IMG/VR virus record: IMGVR_UViG_3300031774_000201
Span: 1 to 20,670 of that record
Reading direction: 5' to 3' (one strand)
Source of the DNA: a virus
DNA length: 20,670 nt
The translations under genes and the position numbers were made by a program. This document shows, one piece after another, positions 7,755 to 14,373 of the stretch. How positions within the stretch are numbered: the stretch's first letter is position 1; each line of letters starts with the position of its first letter. The notes under the pieces are model-generated. The model saw nothing but the letters and a program-made list of their open reading frames with translations. It ran no database searches and was not told where the DNA came from.

Positions 7755-9496
7755 TAGTCTACTATTGCCTTAACTATAGATTGATTAGGATCCTTAACAT
7801 TAGAAGTTACTAACTCTGGAATTTGAGAAGAATCTTCTCCACTAGAACCCTGTTGATCAGATTTCACTCCACCATTATCAGGCTCAAATGGAACAATAAC
7901 AATCTTTACATTTTTCTCAGAATTAGCAAAAACAGTACTATTATCACCATTATTTGATGAAACAGTACTAATATTTCCAGTCACAGTACCACTACCTGAA
8001 CTATTTTGACTAAATGGTAGGTCAGGCTTTACAAGGAAACTGTCTTTCTCTAAATCATGCTTATGTCTAAACTTCAATTTCTCATTAAATAATGGACCTT
8101 GCCACCCTGAACTATTCAATATGGGGTCACCACCTGGCCAATTCGTAGTTCGCATTGATTCTAACAACTTATACATTTCACCCCTAACACCATTAATTCT
8201 TGCTTCTTCCCGTTCATCTTCTGGTAGATTCTCTACACTTGCATCTTTCATCACACTTATAATCGTTTTTATTTCAGGAATAGCATGTTCTTCCATTGCT
8301 GCTATTTCATCTCCTCGTCTAGTTAAAACTAACTGTAATCCACTAATCTTCTTTTGAATTTCTATTTTTTGCTCAGGTTTAGCACTCTCTAATTGTGTTT
8401 GAAGACCTTCAATCTGTGCTTGTATTTGACTATACCTACCCCATAATTGATTTAAATCATTTAAATATCTTACATTCTGTTCACTGGGCTCGAATGCCGA
8501 CAGAGCATAAAATATTGCCAACTCTTGAGTAGACAAATTCTCCAATCTATCCTTATGTAATCTTTTGTCTCTCCTATCTACTTCTCCAGCTTCTGTCATA
8601 TTAATCCCCCATTGCATCCACCAAGGTCTTTCATAATTCATTTTTTGGAATGTTAAATTTTGCTCTTCAACTAATTTTTCAGATGCAGTTAATTCTGGTA
8701 ACCCCTTTAGCTTTCTATCTAATTCAGATCTTCTCAATTCTTCATTTATTTCTTTTTTCTTTCCTTGATGCCAGAAGTAAGTTCCAACAGCAGCAATAAT
8801 AGCACCAAATGCTAACCAAGTTATTGGATTACCTAAAGCAGCAATGACCATAGGAATATTAAACATTATACTAGTCACTAAACTAGTCAGAGCACCAGTA
8901 ATAGCAGATATACCAATCTGTTGAGCAAGGAATAATCCTCCAATTACCATCAACCCTTTAGTCACATTCTCTTTAATCTCTTCTAACTTATCTAAATCTC
9001 CTGCTTTCCATGCTTCCATAGCATCGCCAAGTTTATCAATCAACCATCCACCAAATATAGCAGTTAATCCCTCAAACAATCTTTGGAAAATACCTTTTGC
9101 TTTCTTCTCTACACCCATTACTGGTTTGAGAATAGCATCCTCGGTTTGTCCAAGGAACTTACCCATATCTAATTTCTTATCCGCATCATTATCTCTTGCA
9201 TCTGCTAAATTTTGATCAGCAAGGGCATCTGCTTGAATATCATTAAGAACCTCAAAAGCAGTAGTAATTGCTCTTAAGTTAGAATCAATGGTATTCAGTG
9301 ATTTAGCAATACCCTTAAAAAGACCTTCAGATATACCATCTAACTTATCTACTCTCTTCTCTAATTTAATTAATCTTTCTAATGTTTTTCTCTGGAGACC
9401 AAAAGACTTCGACAGCTTACTATGAGTTGCAAACTTATCGACACCCGAATCCTTCTCACCAGGAGGTTTGGGCAAATTGTCTTTCATGTCAGCCAT
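7754..9496 (-). CDS. 29: Tape measure / gp29-like baseplate hub protein
   Basis: A 580-residue protein, near T4 gp29 (590). It has a helical charged N-terminus (LQRKTLERLIKLEKRVDKLD, coiled-coil-like, ~34-53), a hydrophobic stretch at ~181-245 (GLMVIGGLFLAQQIGISAIT...ITWLAFGAIIAAVGTYFW) with two or three potential membrane segments, a second coiled coil at ~350-395, and a Ser/Asn/Gly-rich tail at ~490-580. Tape measure proteins commonly carry such hydrophobic segments and are ejected with the DNA. It directly follows the gp26-like gene and its -1 frame extension, the usual tape-measure position after frameshifted chaperones. ATG at 9496 overlaps the end of the 59-codon gene by 8 nt. The assignment to gp29 is from length, composition and order, not from a diagnostic motif. 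Confidence 0.6.
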   Translation of the reverse strand: MADMKDNLPKPPGEKDSGVDKFATHSKLSKSFGLQRKTLERLIKLEKRVDKLDGISEGLFKGIAKSLNTIDSNLRAITTAFEVLNDIQADALADQNLADARDNDADKKLDMGKFLGQTEDAILKPVMGVEKKAKGIFQRLFEGLTAIFGGWLIDKLGDAMEAWKAGDLDKLEEIKENVTKGLMVIGGLFLAQQIGISAITGALTSLVTSIMFNIPMVIAALGNPITWLAFGAIIAAVGTYFWHQGKKKEINEELRRSELDRKLKGLPELTASEKLVEEQNLTFQKMNYERPWWMQWGINMTEAGEVDRRDKRLHKDRLENLSTQELAIFYALSAFEPSEQNVRYLNDLNQLWGRYSQIQAQIEGLQTQLESAKPEQKIEIQKKISGLQLVLTRRGDEIAAMEEHAIPEIKTIISVMKDASVENLPEDEREEARINGVRGEMYKLLESMRTTNWPGGDPILNSSGWQGPLFNEKLKFRHKHDLEKDSFLVKPDLPFSQNSSGSGTVTGNISTVSSNNGDNSTVFANSEKNVKIVIVPFEPDNGGVKSDQQGSSGEDSSQIPELVTSNVKDPNQSIVKAIVD

Positions 9497-9668
9497 GTTT
9501 TCTTTGCTCTGCTTTTAAATTCTCCTCTTCGATATACTGTTTCAATAAACTAAGATAAATCTCCCGTTCCCACGGAATCATATTTTCAATATCACTTAAG
9601 CTATATTTATGATGCTGCATGAGAGCGAAGTTGATCTTGTAATAGGAAACAAGATCCTCATGCAACAT
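9489..9668 (-). CDS. 59-residue tail assembly protein in the -1 frame after gp26-like gene; probable C-terminal half of a frameshift fusion
   Basis: A short frame, ATG at 9668 to TGA at 9489-9491, encoding 59 residues: MLHEDLVSYYKINFALMQHH, KYSLSDIENMIPWEREIYLS, LLKQYIEEENLKAEQRKHG. The pattern 'HEDL..YY..NFALM..H.YSL.DIE.M.PWEREIY' is coherent and helical, so it is a real coding region. It fills the only 170-nt gap in the operon. Its ATG is 2 nt past the gp26-like stop and in the -1 frame. It could start by itself (coupled re-initiation) or be reached by -1 slippage at U UUU UUC (9683-9677), which reads through QLA into this ATG and yields a 299-residue fusion. By position it matches the T part of lambda G/GT or E' of P2. 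No strong SD lies at the normal distance from the ATG, which favours coupling or frameshift. Confidence 0.85.
   Translation of the reverse strand: MLHEDLVSYYKINFALMQHHKYSLSDIENMIPWEREIYLSLLKQYIEEENLKAEQRKHG
9633..9656 (-). other. 8-bp perfect hairpin downstream of the frameshift site
   Basis: In mRNA sense GATCTTGT (9656-9649), loop TTCCTATT, ACAAGATC (9640-9633): a perfect 8-bp stem inside codons 5-12 of the 59-codon frame. It starts 20 nt after the heptamer, longer than the usual 5-9 nt spacer of stimulatory hairpins, so a role in frameshifting is uncertain. Confidence 0.5.
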
Positions 9669-9670
9669 CG

Positions 9671-10387
9671 CTAGTTGAAAAAAGCTGCTAATCCCTCCAA
9701 AGGTATTACATTTTCAACTTTAGTCTTTGGATTAACTACTTTTACTTCATGGTACAACTTAGGCATAGTTGCAAAGAATTTTTCAATTTCTTTAAACTGT
9801 GCTGATCCTAAACCTTCTAAGAATTCTTTCAATTCCTTCTTAGTACAATCCTTCTGAGTCCAAGTCTCTTCATCATTAAATATACATTCCACACAACTAA
9901 CAATCAAATCAAATGATTGATCAAATGATTTATCAGTTACATTAAAATTCTCTTGTATAAACTGATCCAATGAAGGATATGTCATCCTCAATGATAGAGT
10001 TTCATCCAATTTAATATCCTTACTATGTTCAGGATTCTCTTTAATCTGAATCTCATCTAAATTGACTGTAGTTTCTACAACCGTTTCTTTATCATCAGGA
10101 CAGGTTACCTTAATATCTACAGACTCACCGACTGATTTACCCCTAACATTAAGAAAAAGGTATTCAATATCAAATGTAGATAATTTATCAATCTTAGTTC
10201 CTCTAGTAAGAATACAATTACTTAAGACTTGTTTAACTGCTGTAGCAATCTCTTTAAGATCATTACTTTCCATCGCAATAACAAGAATTTTCTCTTCTTT
10301 TACAAGAAATGGTCTGTATTTAACTTTTCTTTTAGACGAAGGAATCACCAACTCATAAGTCGGTGCATTAATCTTTGGTAGTGGCAT
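9671..10387 (-). CDS. 26: gp26-like baseplate hub/tail assembly protein (T4 gp26/gp51 family)
   Basis: A 238-residue protein beginning MPLPKINAPTYELVIPSSKR, followed by KVKYRPFLVKEEKILVIAME. The 'Y-RPFLVKEEK-L--A' block is the hallmark of the T4 gp26/gp51 baseplate family as I know it (T4 gp26: 208 residues). The central part has paired short strands (SVDIKVTCPDDKETVVETTV) and the C-terminus is helical. In T4 these proteins act during hub assembly. The ATG overlaps the heme oxygenase end by 20 nt and is preceded by AAAGGA about 8 nt upstream, which supports this start. The last codons, GCT TTT TTC AAC TAG, contain an in-phase slippery heptamer, so two products (238 and 299 residues) are predicted. 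Confidence 0.85.
   Translation of the reverse strand: MPLPKINAPTYELVIPSSKRKVKYRPFLVKEEKILVIAMESNDLKEIATAVKQVLSNCILTRGTKIDKLSTFDIEYLFLNVRGKSVGESVDIKVTCPDDKETVVETTVNLDEIQIKENPEHSKDIKLDETLSLRMTYPSLDQFIQENFNVTDKSFDQSFDLIVSCVECIFNDEETWTQKDCTKKELKEFLEGLGSAQFKEIEKFFATMPKLYHEVKVVNPKTKVENVIPLEGLAAFFN
9677..9698 (-). promoter_or_regulatory. Candidate programmed -1 ribosomal frameshift site
   Basis: In mRNA sense the sequence is GGAGGG (9698-9693), a 9-nt spacer, then U UUU UUC (9683-9677) in the zero frame as GC(U) UUU UUC AAC UAG. This is a perfect X XXY YYZ heptamer. An SD-like element about 10 nt upstream stimulates -1 slippage in E. coli dnaX, and the layout here is almost the same. After slippage the ribosome reads CAA CUA GCG AUG and continues through the 59-codon frame. 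An 8-bp hairpin begins 20 nt downstream. Confidence 0.75.
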
Positions 10388-11060
10388 CAGTTTTTCCTTT
10401 AATTATACCACATATGTAAGCCATAGTGGATTTGAATGCATTGCCGTCTAACTCTTCAAACATAAACATATTCAAACGAAATGCATAGTTTGCCTCAGAG
10501 ATGATAGCAGAGACCTGTGATTCAGTCACTGGCAGTGTATTTAGTGTAGCACGATAGTTATTTTTAAACTCCTTCTTATTCTCTATATCAGGAAATTCAT
10601 AGAAGTCTAGACCACCATCATTTAACTTAAGAGCGTTTTGAGCAATATTTCTAAGGATCTGACCCCCAGAGAGATCACCCAGATATCTAGTATAATGATG
10701 ACCCACAAGAAGTTCAGTCTGGTCATGTGCTACTTCACGGATACGATTAACATACTGTTGACATGCTTCAGTAGGATAGATTGTCTTTGCCCAATTATCA
10801 CCATAGAAGTACTCACAGTCTTTTGCTAAATTACCATGCCGATAAAGTTCCTTGATGTTCAATGGTCCTACAATAGGATCATCTTTCAATCTTAGAACTT
10901 CCACTTCCATAGCATGATATATGAAATAGTAATTGGCAACAAGTTGCCTATACTTTTCTTTATTCACTACTCCACGAAGAAATGAGGATACAAATTTTGT
11001 ATTCTCTGCTGCGGAATGAGACTGTTTAGTCCCTTCCTTCAATTGTTGTGCTAATCCCAT
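10368..11060 (-). CDS. ho1: Heme oxygenase, cyanobacterial/cyanophage type
   Basis: A 230-residue protein of normal HO-1 length. It converts heme to biliverdin IXalpha, CO and iron using ferredoxin in cyanobacteria; biliverdin is the precursor of phycobilins. The start MGLAQQLKEGTKQSHSAAEN places the proximal heme ligand at His15, and residues 116-135 include ELLVGHHYTRYLGDLSGGQ, the distal-helix signature. The FYEFPDIE...FKNNYR block also matches cyanobacterial enzymes. It is an auxiliary metabolic gene sitting inside the tail operon: the ATG overlaps the gp54-like stop (TAATG) and its end overlaps the gp26-like gene by 20 nt. A possible sigma70-type promoter lies upstream at 11112-11140, inside the gp54-like gene. 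Confidence 0.95.
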   Translation of the reverse strand: MGLAQQLKEGTKQSHSAAENTKFVSSFLRGVVNKEKYRQLVANYYFIYHAMEVEVLRLKDDPIVGPLNIKELYRHGNLAKDCEYFYGDNWAKTIYPTEACQQYVNRIREVAHDQTELLVGHHYTRYLGDLSGGQILRNIAQNALKLNDGGLDFYEFPDIENKKEFKNNYRATLNTLPVTESQVSAIISEANYAFRLNMFMFEELDGNAFKSTMAYICGIIKGKTDATTKD

Positions 11061-11845
11061 TATGCAGTATTTGCGTTAATTTCTGAAAGTTCAGATTGTG
11101 TTCCTGCACCTATATTAGGGTAAACTTTACTTTCTGTCAAGTTGTTTGCTGTCTCCACTTTACCATCTTGTGCAGCAGTTACTGCAGGGAATAATGTTGG
11201 TGCAATACCATCAGGTTTTCTACGATCCATAGATGTAATCTTACCAAAGTAATATCTATCAAAAGCAAATGTTACCTGACATTCAAGAACACTATTACCA
11301 TCATATTGAACAGGCATAGAAGAGACATTAACTGGCCAAGCATTAAGGAATGTATATTCTACATTTCTAAAATGATCTTTATTAAATTTCTGTATTCTTA
11401 TAGTATCTACTTTATAGTTGTCTGGATATTTCATTCTATGGAAATATGCAAGATCAGACCTATCCCCACCATACCCTGAAGCAATATACTCATGCCATAA
11501 CTCAAAAAATTGTAAAGTTCTATAATCACTATCAACATAGAATGTCATAGTAGTATCAGTAAATACTCTAGAATGAGCAAACTTTTCAACTACACCCATC
11601 CTATTACCTTCAATCTGTGCTGTAGCAAAAGAAGTTGCAGGAAGTTCAGCACTATTACACAATAAACCAAGATCTCTACTAATAAAGAAATTACTTACCA
11701 ATGGTGCATTAGAAGTGATGTATTTTCTCAATCCTTGCATCATCCCAAAACCATTAAAAAATACTTCATAATGATTGGTAGTAGCAACCTTCTGAAATAG
11801 ACTTAATATTTGAGATGTTCTTTTAACTCTTGGGTAACTTGGCAC
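11060..11845 (-). CDS. 54: gp54-like baseplate tail-tube initiator (tail tube fold)
   Basis: A 261-residue protein with the tail-tube family layout: LGLLCNSAELPATSFATAQI, then TMTFYVDSDYRTLQFFELWH, then VEYTFLNAWPVNVSSMPVQY and a strand ECQVTFAFDRYYFGKI. The LCNSAELP...F and F.NAWP.NVS.M.. blocks are shared by gp19 tubes and by the gp48/gp54 junction proteins. Because gp48 lies just across the divergent junction and the neighbours are hub genes, gp54 is the best fit (T4: 320 residues); a gp19-like tube is the alternative. The start is GTG at 11845, preceded by TTTAGG 8 nt upstream; the next in-frame ATG lies about 35 codons later and would cut into the fold. It is the first gene of the long baseplate operon. 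Confidence 0.7.
   Translation of the reverse strand: MPSYPRVKRTSQILSLFQKVATTNHYEVFFNGFGMMQGLRKYITSNAPLVSNFFISRDLGLLCNSAELPATSFATAQIEGNRMGVVEKFAHSRVFTDTTMTFYVDSDYRTLQFFELWHEYIASGYGGDRSDLAYFHRMKYPDNYKVDTIRIQKFNKDHFRNVEYTFLNAWPVNVSSMPVQYDGNSVLECQVTFAFDRYYFGKITSMDRRKPDGIAPTLFPAVTAAQDGKVETANNLTESKVYPNIGAGTQSELSEINANTA
11112..11140 (-). promoter_or_regulatory. Possible sigma70-like promoter ahead of ho1
   Basis: Reading leftwards: TTGACA (11140-11135), 17-nt spacer, TAATAT (11117-11112), giving a start near 11105 and a ~45-nt leader before the ho1 ATG at 11060. The -35 is perfect; the -10 matches 4 of 6. It lies in coding sequence, so chance is a real alternative. Confidence 0.35.
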
Positions 11846-11846
11846 A

Positions 11847-11854
11847 ATAAATAC
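11847..11854 (+). promoter_or_regulatory. T4-type late promoter (AATAAATA) for the gp4-gp48-gp53 operon
   Basis: AATAAATA fits the T4 late consensus TATAAATA and the looser NATAAATA of cyanophages. It lies 21 nt before the gp4 ATG (11876) with AAAGGGA between, and almost abuts the start of the divergent gp54-like gene. Confidence 0.65.
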
Positions 11855-11875
11855 CTAAAGGGATCTTTACGACAT

Positions 11876-12310
11876 ATGGCTCGATCAGGAAGATTTATAC
11901 CTTCTAATATAAAAAAGTATAGAGGGGACTATCGTAACATTATTTATCGCAGTTCCTGGGAAAGAGTGTTTATGAAGTATTGTGATAAGAATGACAACAT
12001 AATTGAGTGGGGTAGTGAAGAGGTTATTATTCCTTACAGATCACCACTTGACGGTGGATTACATAGATATTTTCCTGACTTTTATATAAAAGTAAAAGAT
12101 AAATCAGGAGTACCTAAGAAGTATATTATTGAAATTAAACCTAAAAGACAATGCACTGAACCAAAAATTCAGAAGACTAAAAGTAGAAAGTATGTAAGAG
12201 AAGTGATGGAGTATGCTAAGAACCAAGCAAAATGGGGTGCAGCAAGAAACTGGTGTTCTGACAGAATGATGGAGTTTAAAATACTAACGGAGGATAATCT
12301 AGGTGTCTAG
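11876..12310 (+). CDS. 4: gp4-like head completion protein
   Basis: Start chosen at ATG 11876, giving MARSGRFIPSNIKKYRGDYR and a 144-residue protein, the length of T4 gp4 (150); the longer open frame to 11810 would run across the divergent promoter and the opposite gene start. The protein reads IIYRSSWERVFMKYCD, EWGSEEVIIPYRSPLDGGLH, RYFPDFYIKVKD, KKYIIEIKPKRQ. These match gp4, which finishes the packaged head before tail joining. The SEEVIIPY / RYFPDF / YIIEIKPK pattern is a TnsA-like PD-(D/E)XK fold with Asp68, Glu86 and Lys88 as likely catalytic residues. First gene of the plus-strand late operon; its last 8 nt overlap the next gene. Confidence 0.9.
   Translation: MARSGRFIPSNIKKYRGDYRNIIYRSSWERVFMKYCDKNDNIIEWGSEEVIIPYRSPLDGGLHRYFPDFYIKVKDKSGVPKKYIIEIKPKRQCTEPKIQKTKSRKYVREVMEYAKNQAKWGAARNWCSDRMMEFKILTEDNLGV
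11941..11947 (-). promoter_or_regulatory. Candidate late promoter (ATAAATA) for the baseplate operon
   Basis: On the minus strand GCGATAAATAATG lies about 96 nt upstream of the gp54-like GTG, inside gp4. It is the closest ATAAATA box in the right direction, so it may drive the long operon; a chance match in AT-rich DNA is possible. Confidence 0.4.
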
Positions 12311-12653
12311 ACTGCAGCCAATTGTAGATGACTTTATTGGGACTGAACAACCCGATGATACAATGCTGGAAATATTAGATGCTCTACAAGATACTAAAGT
12401 TATTCTACCAGAAGAAGGTGGGTTCTATACTTTTGTATATCTACCAAAGACTCCTATGATTGAATATGATGAATTTCCTCTAATAGCATGTATGGAATTA
12501 AAACAATGGGGTATTAGGGGATTTAGTTATCACTGGAATAAAATGAGAAATTATACATGGCAAGAAGTAATTGGAGAATTCCATGAACTATCAGTTGCTG
12601 AATTAAATCATGCTAGAGAACTGTCATATGCCAAATTCAAGCTAAATACATAA
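12303..12653 (+). CDS. Conserved phage protein of unknown function between gp4 and gp48
   Basis: A 116-residue protein starting at GTG 12303. A strong GGAGG (12289-12293) lies 9 nt upstream, inside the end of gp4, and fixes this start. The sequence reads FYTFVYLPKTPMIEYDEFPL, IACMELKQWGIRGFSYHWNK, MRNYTWQEVIGEFHELSVAE and ends LNHARELSYAKFKLNT. I recognise the 'YHW.K.RNYTW.EV...FH.L...EL..A' block as a conserved small protein of marine T4-like phages but know no function. With gp4 before it and gp48 and gp53 after it, a head-tail or baseplate role is likely. It has no signal peptide or membrane segment. Confidence 0.8.
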   Translation: MSRLQPIVDDFIGTEQPDDTMLEILDALQDTKVILPEEGGFYTFVYLPKTPMIEYDEFPLIACMELKQWGIRGFSYHWNKMRNYTWQEVIGEFHELSVAELNHARELSYAKFKLNT

Positions 12654-12667
12654 AAAGTAATCAATAA

Positions 12668-13726
12668 ATGGCAATCTCAGCTATAACAGATCTTGCTAGT
12701 AAAGCAAATCCAAAAAGATCGGAAAAAAGTGCTGGTAAGAGTAAGGGTGGAATGATGAGATATCCAATGGATATCATCGATTCTGCTACAGATTATTTTC
12801 AAATTGATATTTTAAAGTACGAACAAACTGGTAATAACCCTAATGCTGGTGTTTTTGGAACTGAAGTTGAGACTTTTAATGGACCATTCGCAAATCTAGA
12901 CGATGCAATTACTACAACTACTGAAGGAGGAATTAAAGGTCTTTTTGATGGTGGTATTGATAAAGGTAATGTTAGACAAGTAAGTAATGTCCTTAAAGGT
13001 AAACCTTCTTCTGAAACAATTATATTACCAATACCATCAAATATAGAAGATAATAATGGAGTTAAATGGGGTGAAGATCAATTGAATGATCTTGCTGCAT
13101 GGGGACTAGCAAAAATTGGAGGAGCAATTAATGCTAAAACTCCAACTGATATGTTAAAGCAAGGACAGGAGGCTTTAACAGAAGCATTTAATGCACCTGG
13201 ATCCGCAAGAGGAACACAGGCAATTAATTATCTAAAAACAACTGCAGCAGCTACAGCAGCAAATGCTTTAAATGCCAATGTAACTACTGCAGGACTACTT
13301 GCAAGGACTACTGGTCAAATAGTAAACCAGAATGTAGAACTCCTTTTTAATGGAGTACAACTTAGAACATTTAATTTTACTTGGGATTTAGTACCAAGAC
13401 ATAGTAAAGAAGCAGATGTAATAAAAGATATACTTAAAACATTAAAAGTCAGAATGTCACCCAAATTATCAGGTGGTAAAACTGGATTTTTAAACTCTCC
13501 TGATTTATTCAGAATAGCATATAAAACAGGTGGAACGGATCACAAATTCCTTAATAGTTTTAAAACATGTGCTCTAAAAAGCATGAATGTTAACTATACA
13601 GGAAGTGGAACATATGCAACATATGAAGATGGAACTCCTGTTCATATGCAACTAACTCTCCAATTTACAGAGTTAAACCCAATTTACTCTGAAGATCACA
13701 AAGATACACCAGGAGTAGGATACTAA
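12668..13726 (+). CDS. 48: gp48-like baseplate tail tube cap
   Basis: A 352-residue protein, near T4 gp48 (364). Near the N-terminus MMRYPMDIIDSATDYFQIDI is the gp48 block. The C-terminal part shows the tube fold: NVELLFNGVQLRTFNFTWDL, VPRHSKEADVIKDILKTLKV, FLNSPDLFRIAYKTGG and a final LKSMNVNYTGSGTYATYEDG plus HMQLTLQFTEL. gp48 binds the baseplate hub and starts tail tube growth together with gp54. A Gly/Ala-rich segment at ~155-220 is probably a loop region. The stop overlaps the gp53 start (TAATG). A CTAAATA sequence at 12642-12648 could be a weak late promoter variant. Confidence 0.9.
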   Translation: MAISAITDLASKANPKRSEKSAGKSKGGMMRYPMDIIDSATDYFQIDILKYEQTGNNPNAGVFGTEVETFNGPFANLDDAITTTTEGGIKGLFDGGIDKGNVRQVSNVLKGKPSSETIILPIPSNIEDNNGVKWGEDQLNDLAAWGLAKIGGAINAKTPTDMLKQGQEALTEAFNAPGSARGTQAINYLKTTAAATAANALNANVTTAGLLARTTGQIVNQNVELLFNGVQLRTFNFTWDLVPRHSKEADVIKDILKTLKVRMSPKLSGGKTGFLNSPDLFRIAYKTGGTDHKFLNSFKTCALKSMNVNYTGSGTYATYEDGTPVHMQLTLQFTELNPIYSEDHKDTPGVGY

Positions 13727-14373
13727 TGTCATACTATTTCAGAAATGTACCTAATCTTAGGTATAAAAATCCACTAGAATCTAGTAATACTAGAGATAAC
13801 TTTGTTCTTACCAAAAATCTTTTTCTAAGAACTAAACTTAGAAATGATGTTCAAGCAAGTATAACTTTCCTACAATCATATACAATTGATGATGGAGAAA
13901 GACCACAAGATACTGCTGAAACATTATACAATGATCCAACATATGACTGGATAGTATTAACAGTAGCTAATATTATTAATGTTAGAGATGAATGGCCTTT
14001 AGGTGGAAAAAATTTATATAAGTATGCACTATCCAAATATGGTAATGATAATATGAATGCTACAGCATTCTATGAAACTACAGAAGTAAAAGATGTACAA
14101 GGTAGATTAGTTCTTCCTGCAGGATTACAAGTAGATTCTACTTTTACTATTCCTCATCCAGATAATGTTGCAATTACACTTAATCCAGTTATAGGAATAA
14201 GTAATTACCTAGCAGAAACTAGAAAAAATGAAAGAAAAAGACAGATTAAAGTAATGAGACCAGATTATCTAACTACATTCCTAATGGATATGAGAAAGGA
14301 ATTATCATACACCAAATCATCTCAATATGAATCTCGTGGTGTAAAGAAAGCACATAATCCTAGCGTAACTTAG
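13726..14373 (+). CDS. 53: gp53-like baseplate wedge protein
   Basis: A 215-residue protein, close to T4 gp53 (196). It begins MSYYFRNVPNLRYKNPLESS and carries the family blocks VQASITFLQSYTIDDGERPQ, DTAETLYNDPTYDWIVLTVA and NIINVRDEWPLGGKNLYKYA, which resemble a LysM-like fold ('Y.I.dGe.Pe..A..lY.dP.y.Wvil..NNI.d...WPl'). gp53 joins wedges to the hub in the baseplate. The C-terminus (TRKNERKRQIKVMRPDYLTT) is basic and helical. It ends the plus-strand operon and its last 14 nt overlap the end of the opposing 2OG oxygenase gene. Confidence 0.92.
   Translation: MSYYFRNVPNLRYKNPLESSNTRDNFVLTKNLFLRTKLRNDVQASITFLQSYTIDDGERPQDTAETLYNDPTYDWIVLTVANIINVRDEWPLGGKNLYKYALSKYGNDNMNATAFYETTEVKDVQGRLVLPAGLQVDSTFTIPHPDNVAITLNPVIGISNYLAETRKNERKRQIKVMRPDYLTTFLMDMRKELSYTKSSQYESRGVKKAHNPSVT

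Noticed and set aside
9604-9610. ATAAATA on the minus strand inside the 59-codon gene, ahead of the tape-measure gene.
   Set aside because: It encodes HHKYS of a coherent protein and is over 100 nt from the next start; chance is as likely as function.
10402-10410. TGGTATAAT extended -10 sequence just before the gp26-like gene.
   Set aside because: The predicted start (~10395) would fall inside the ribosome binding site, leaving almost no leader, and there is no -35.
11810-11875. Upstream extension of gp4 beginning at 11810.
   Set aside because: It runs into the opposite gene and across the late promoter; MARSGRF at 11876 matches the gp4 family start.
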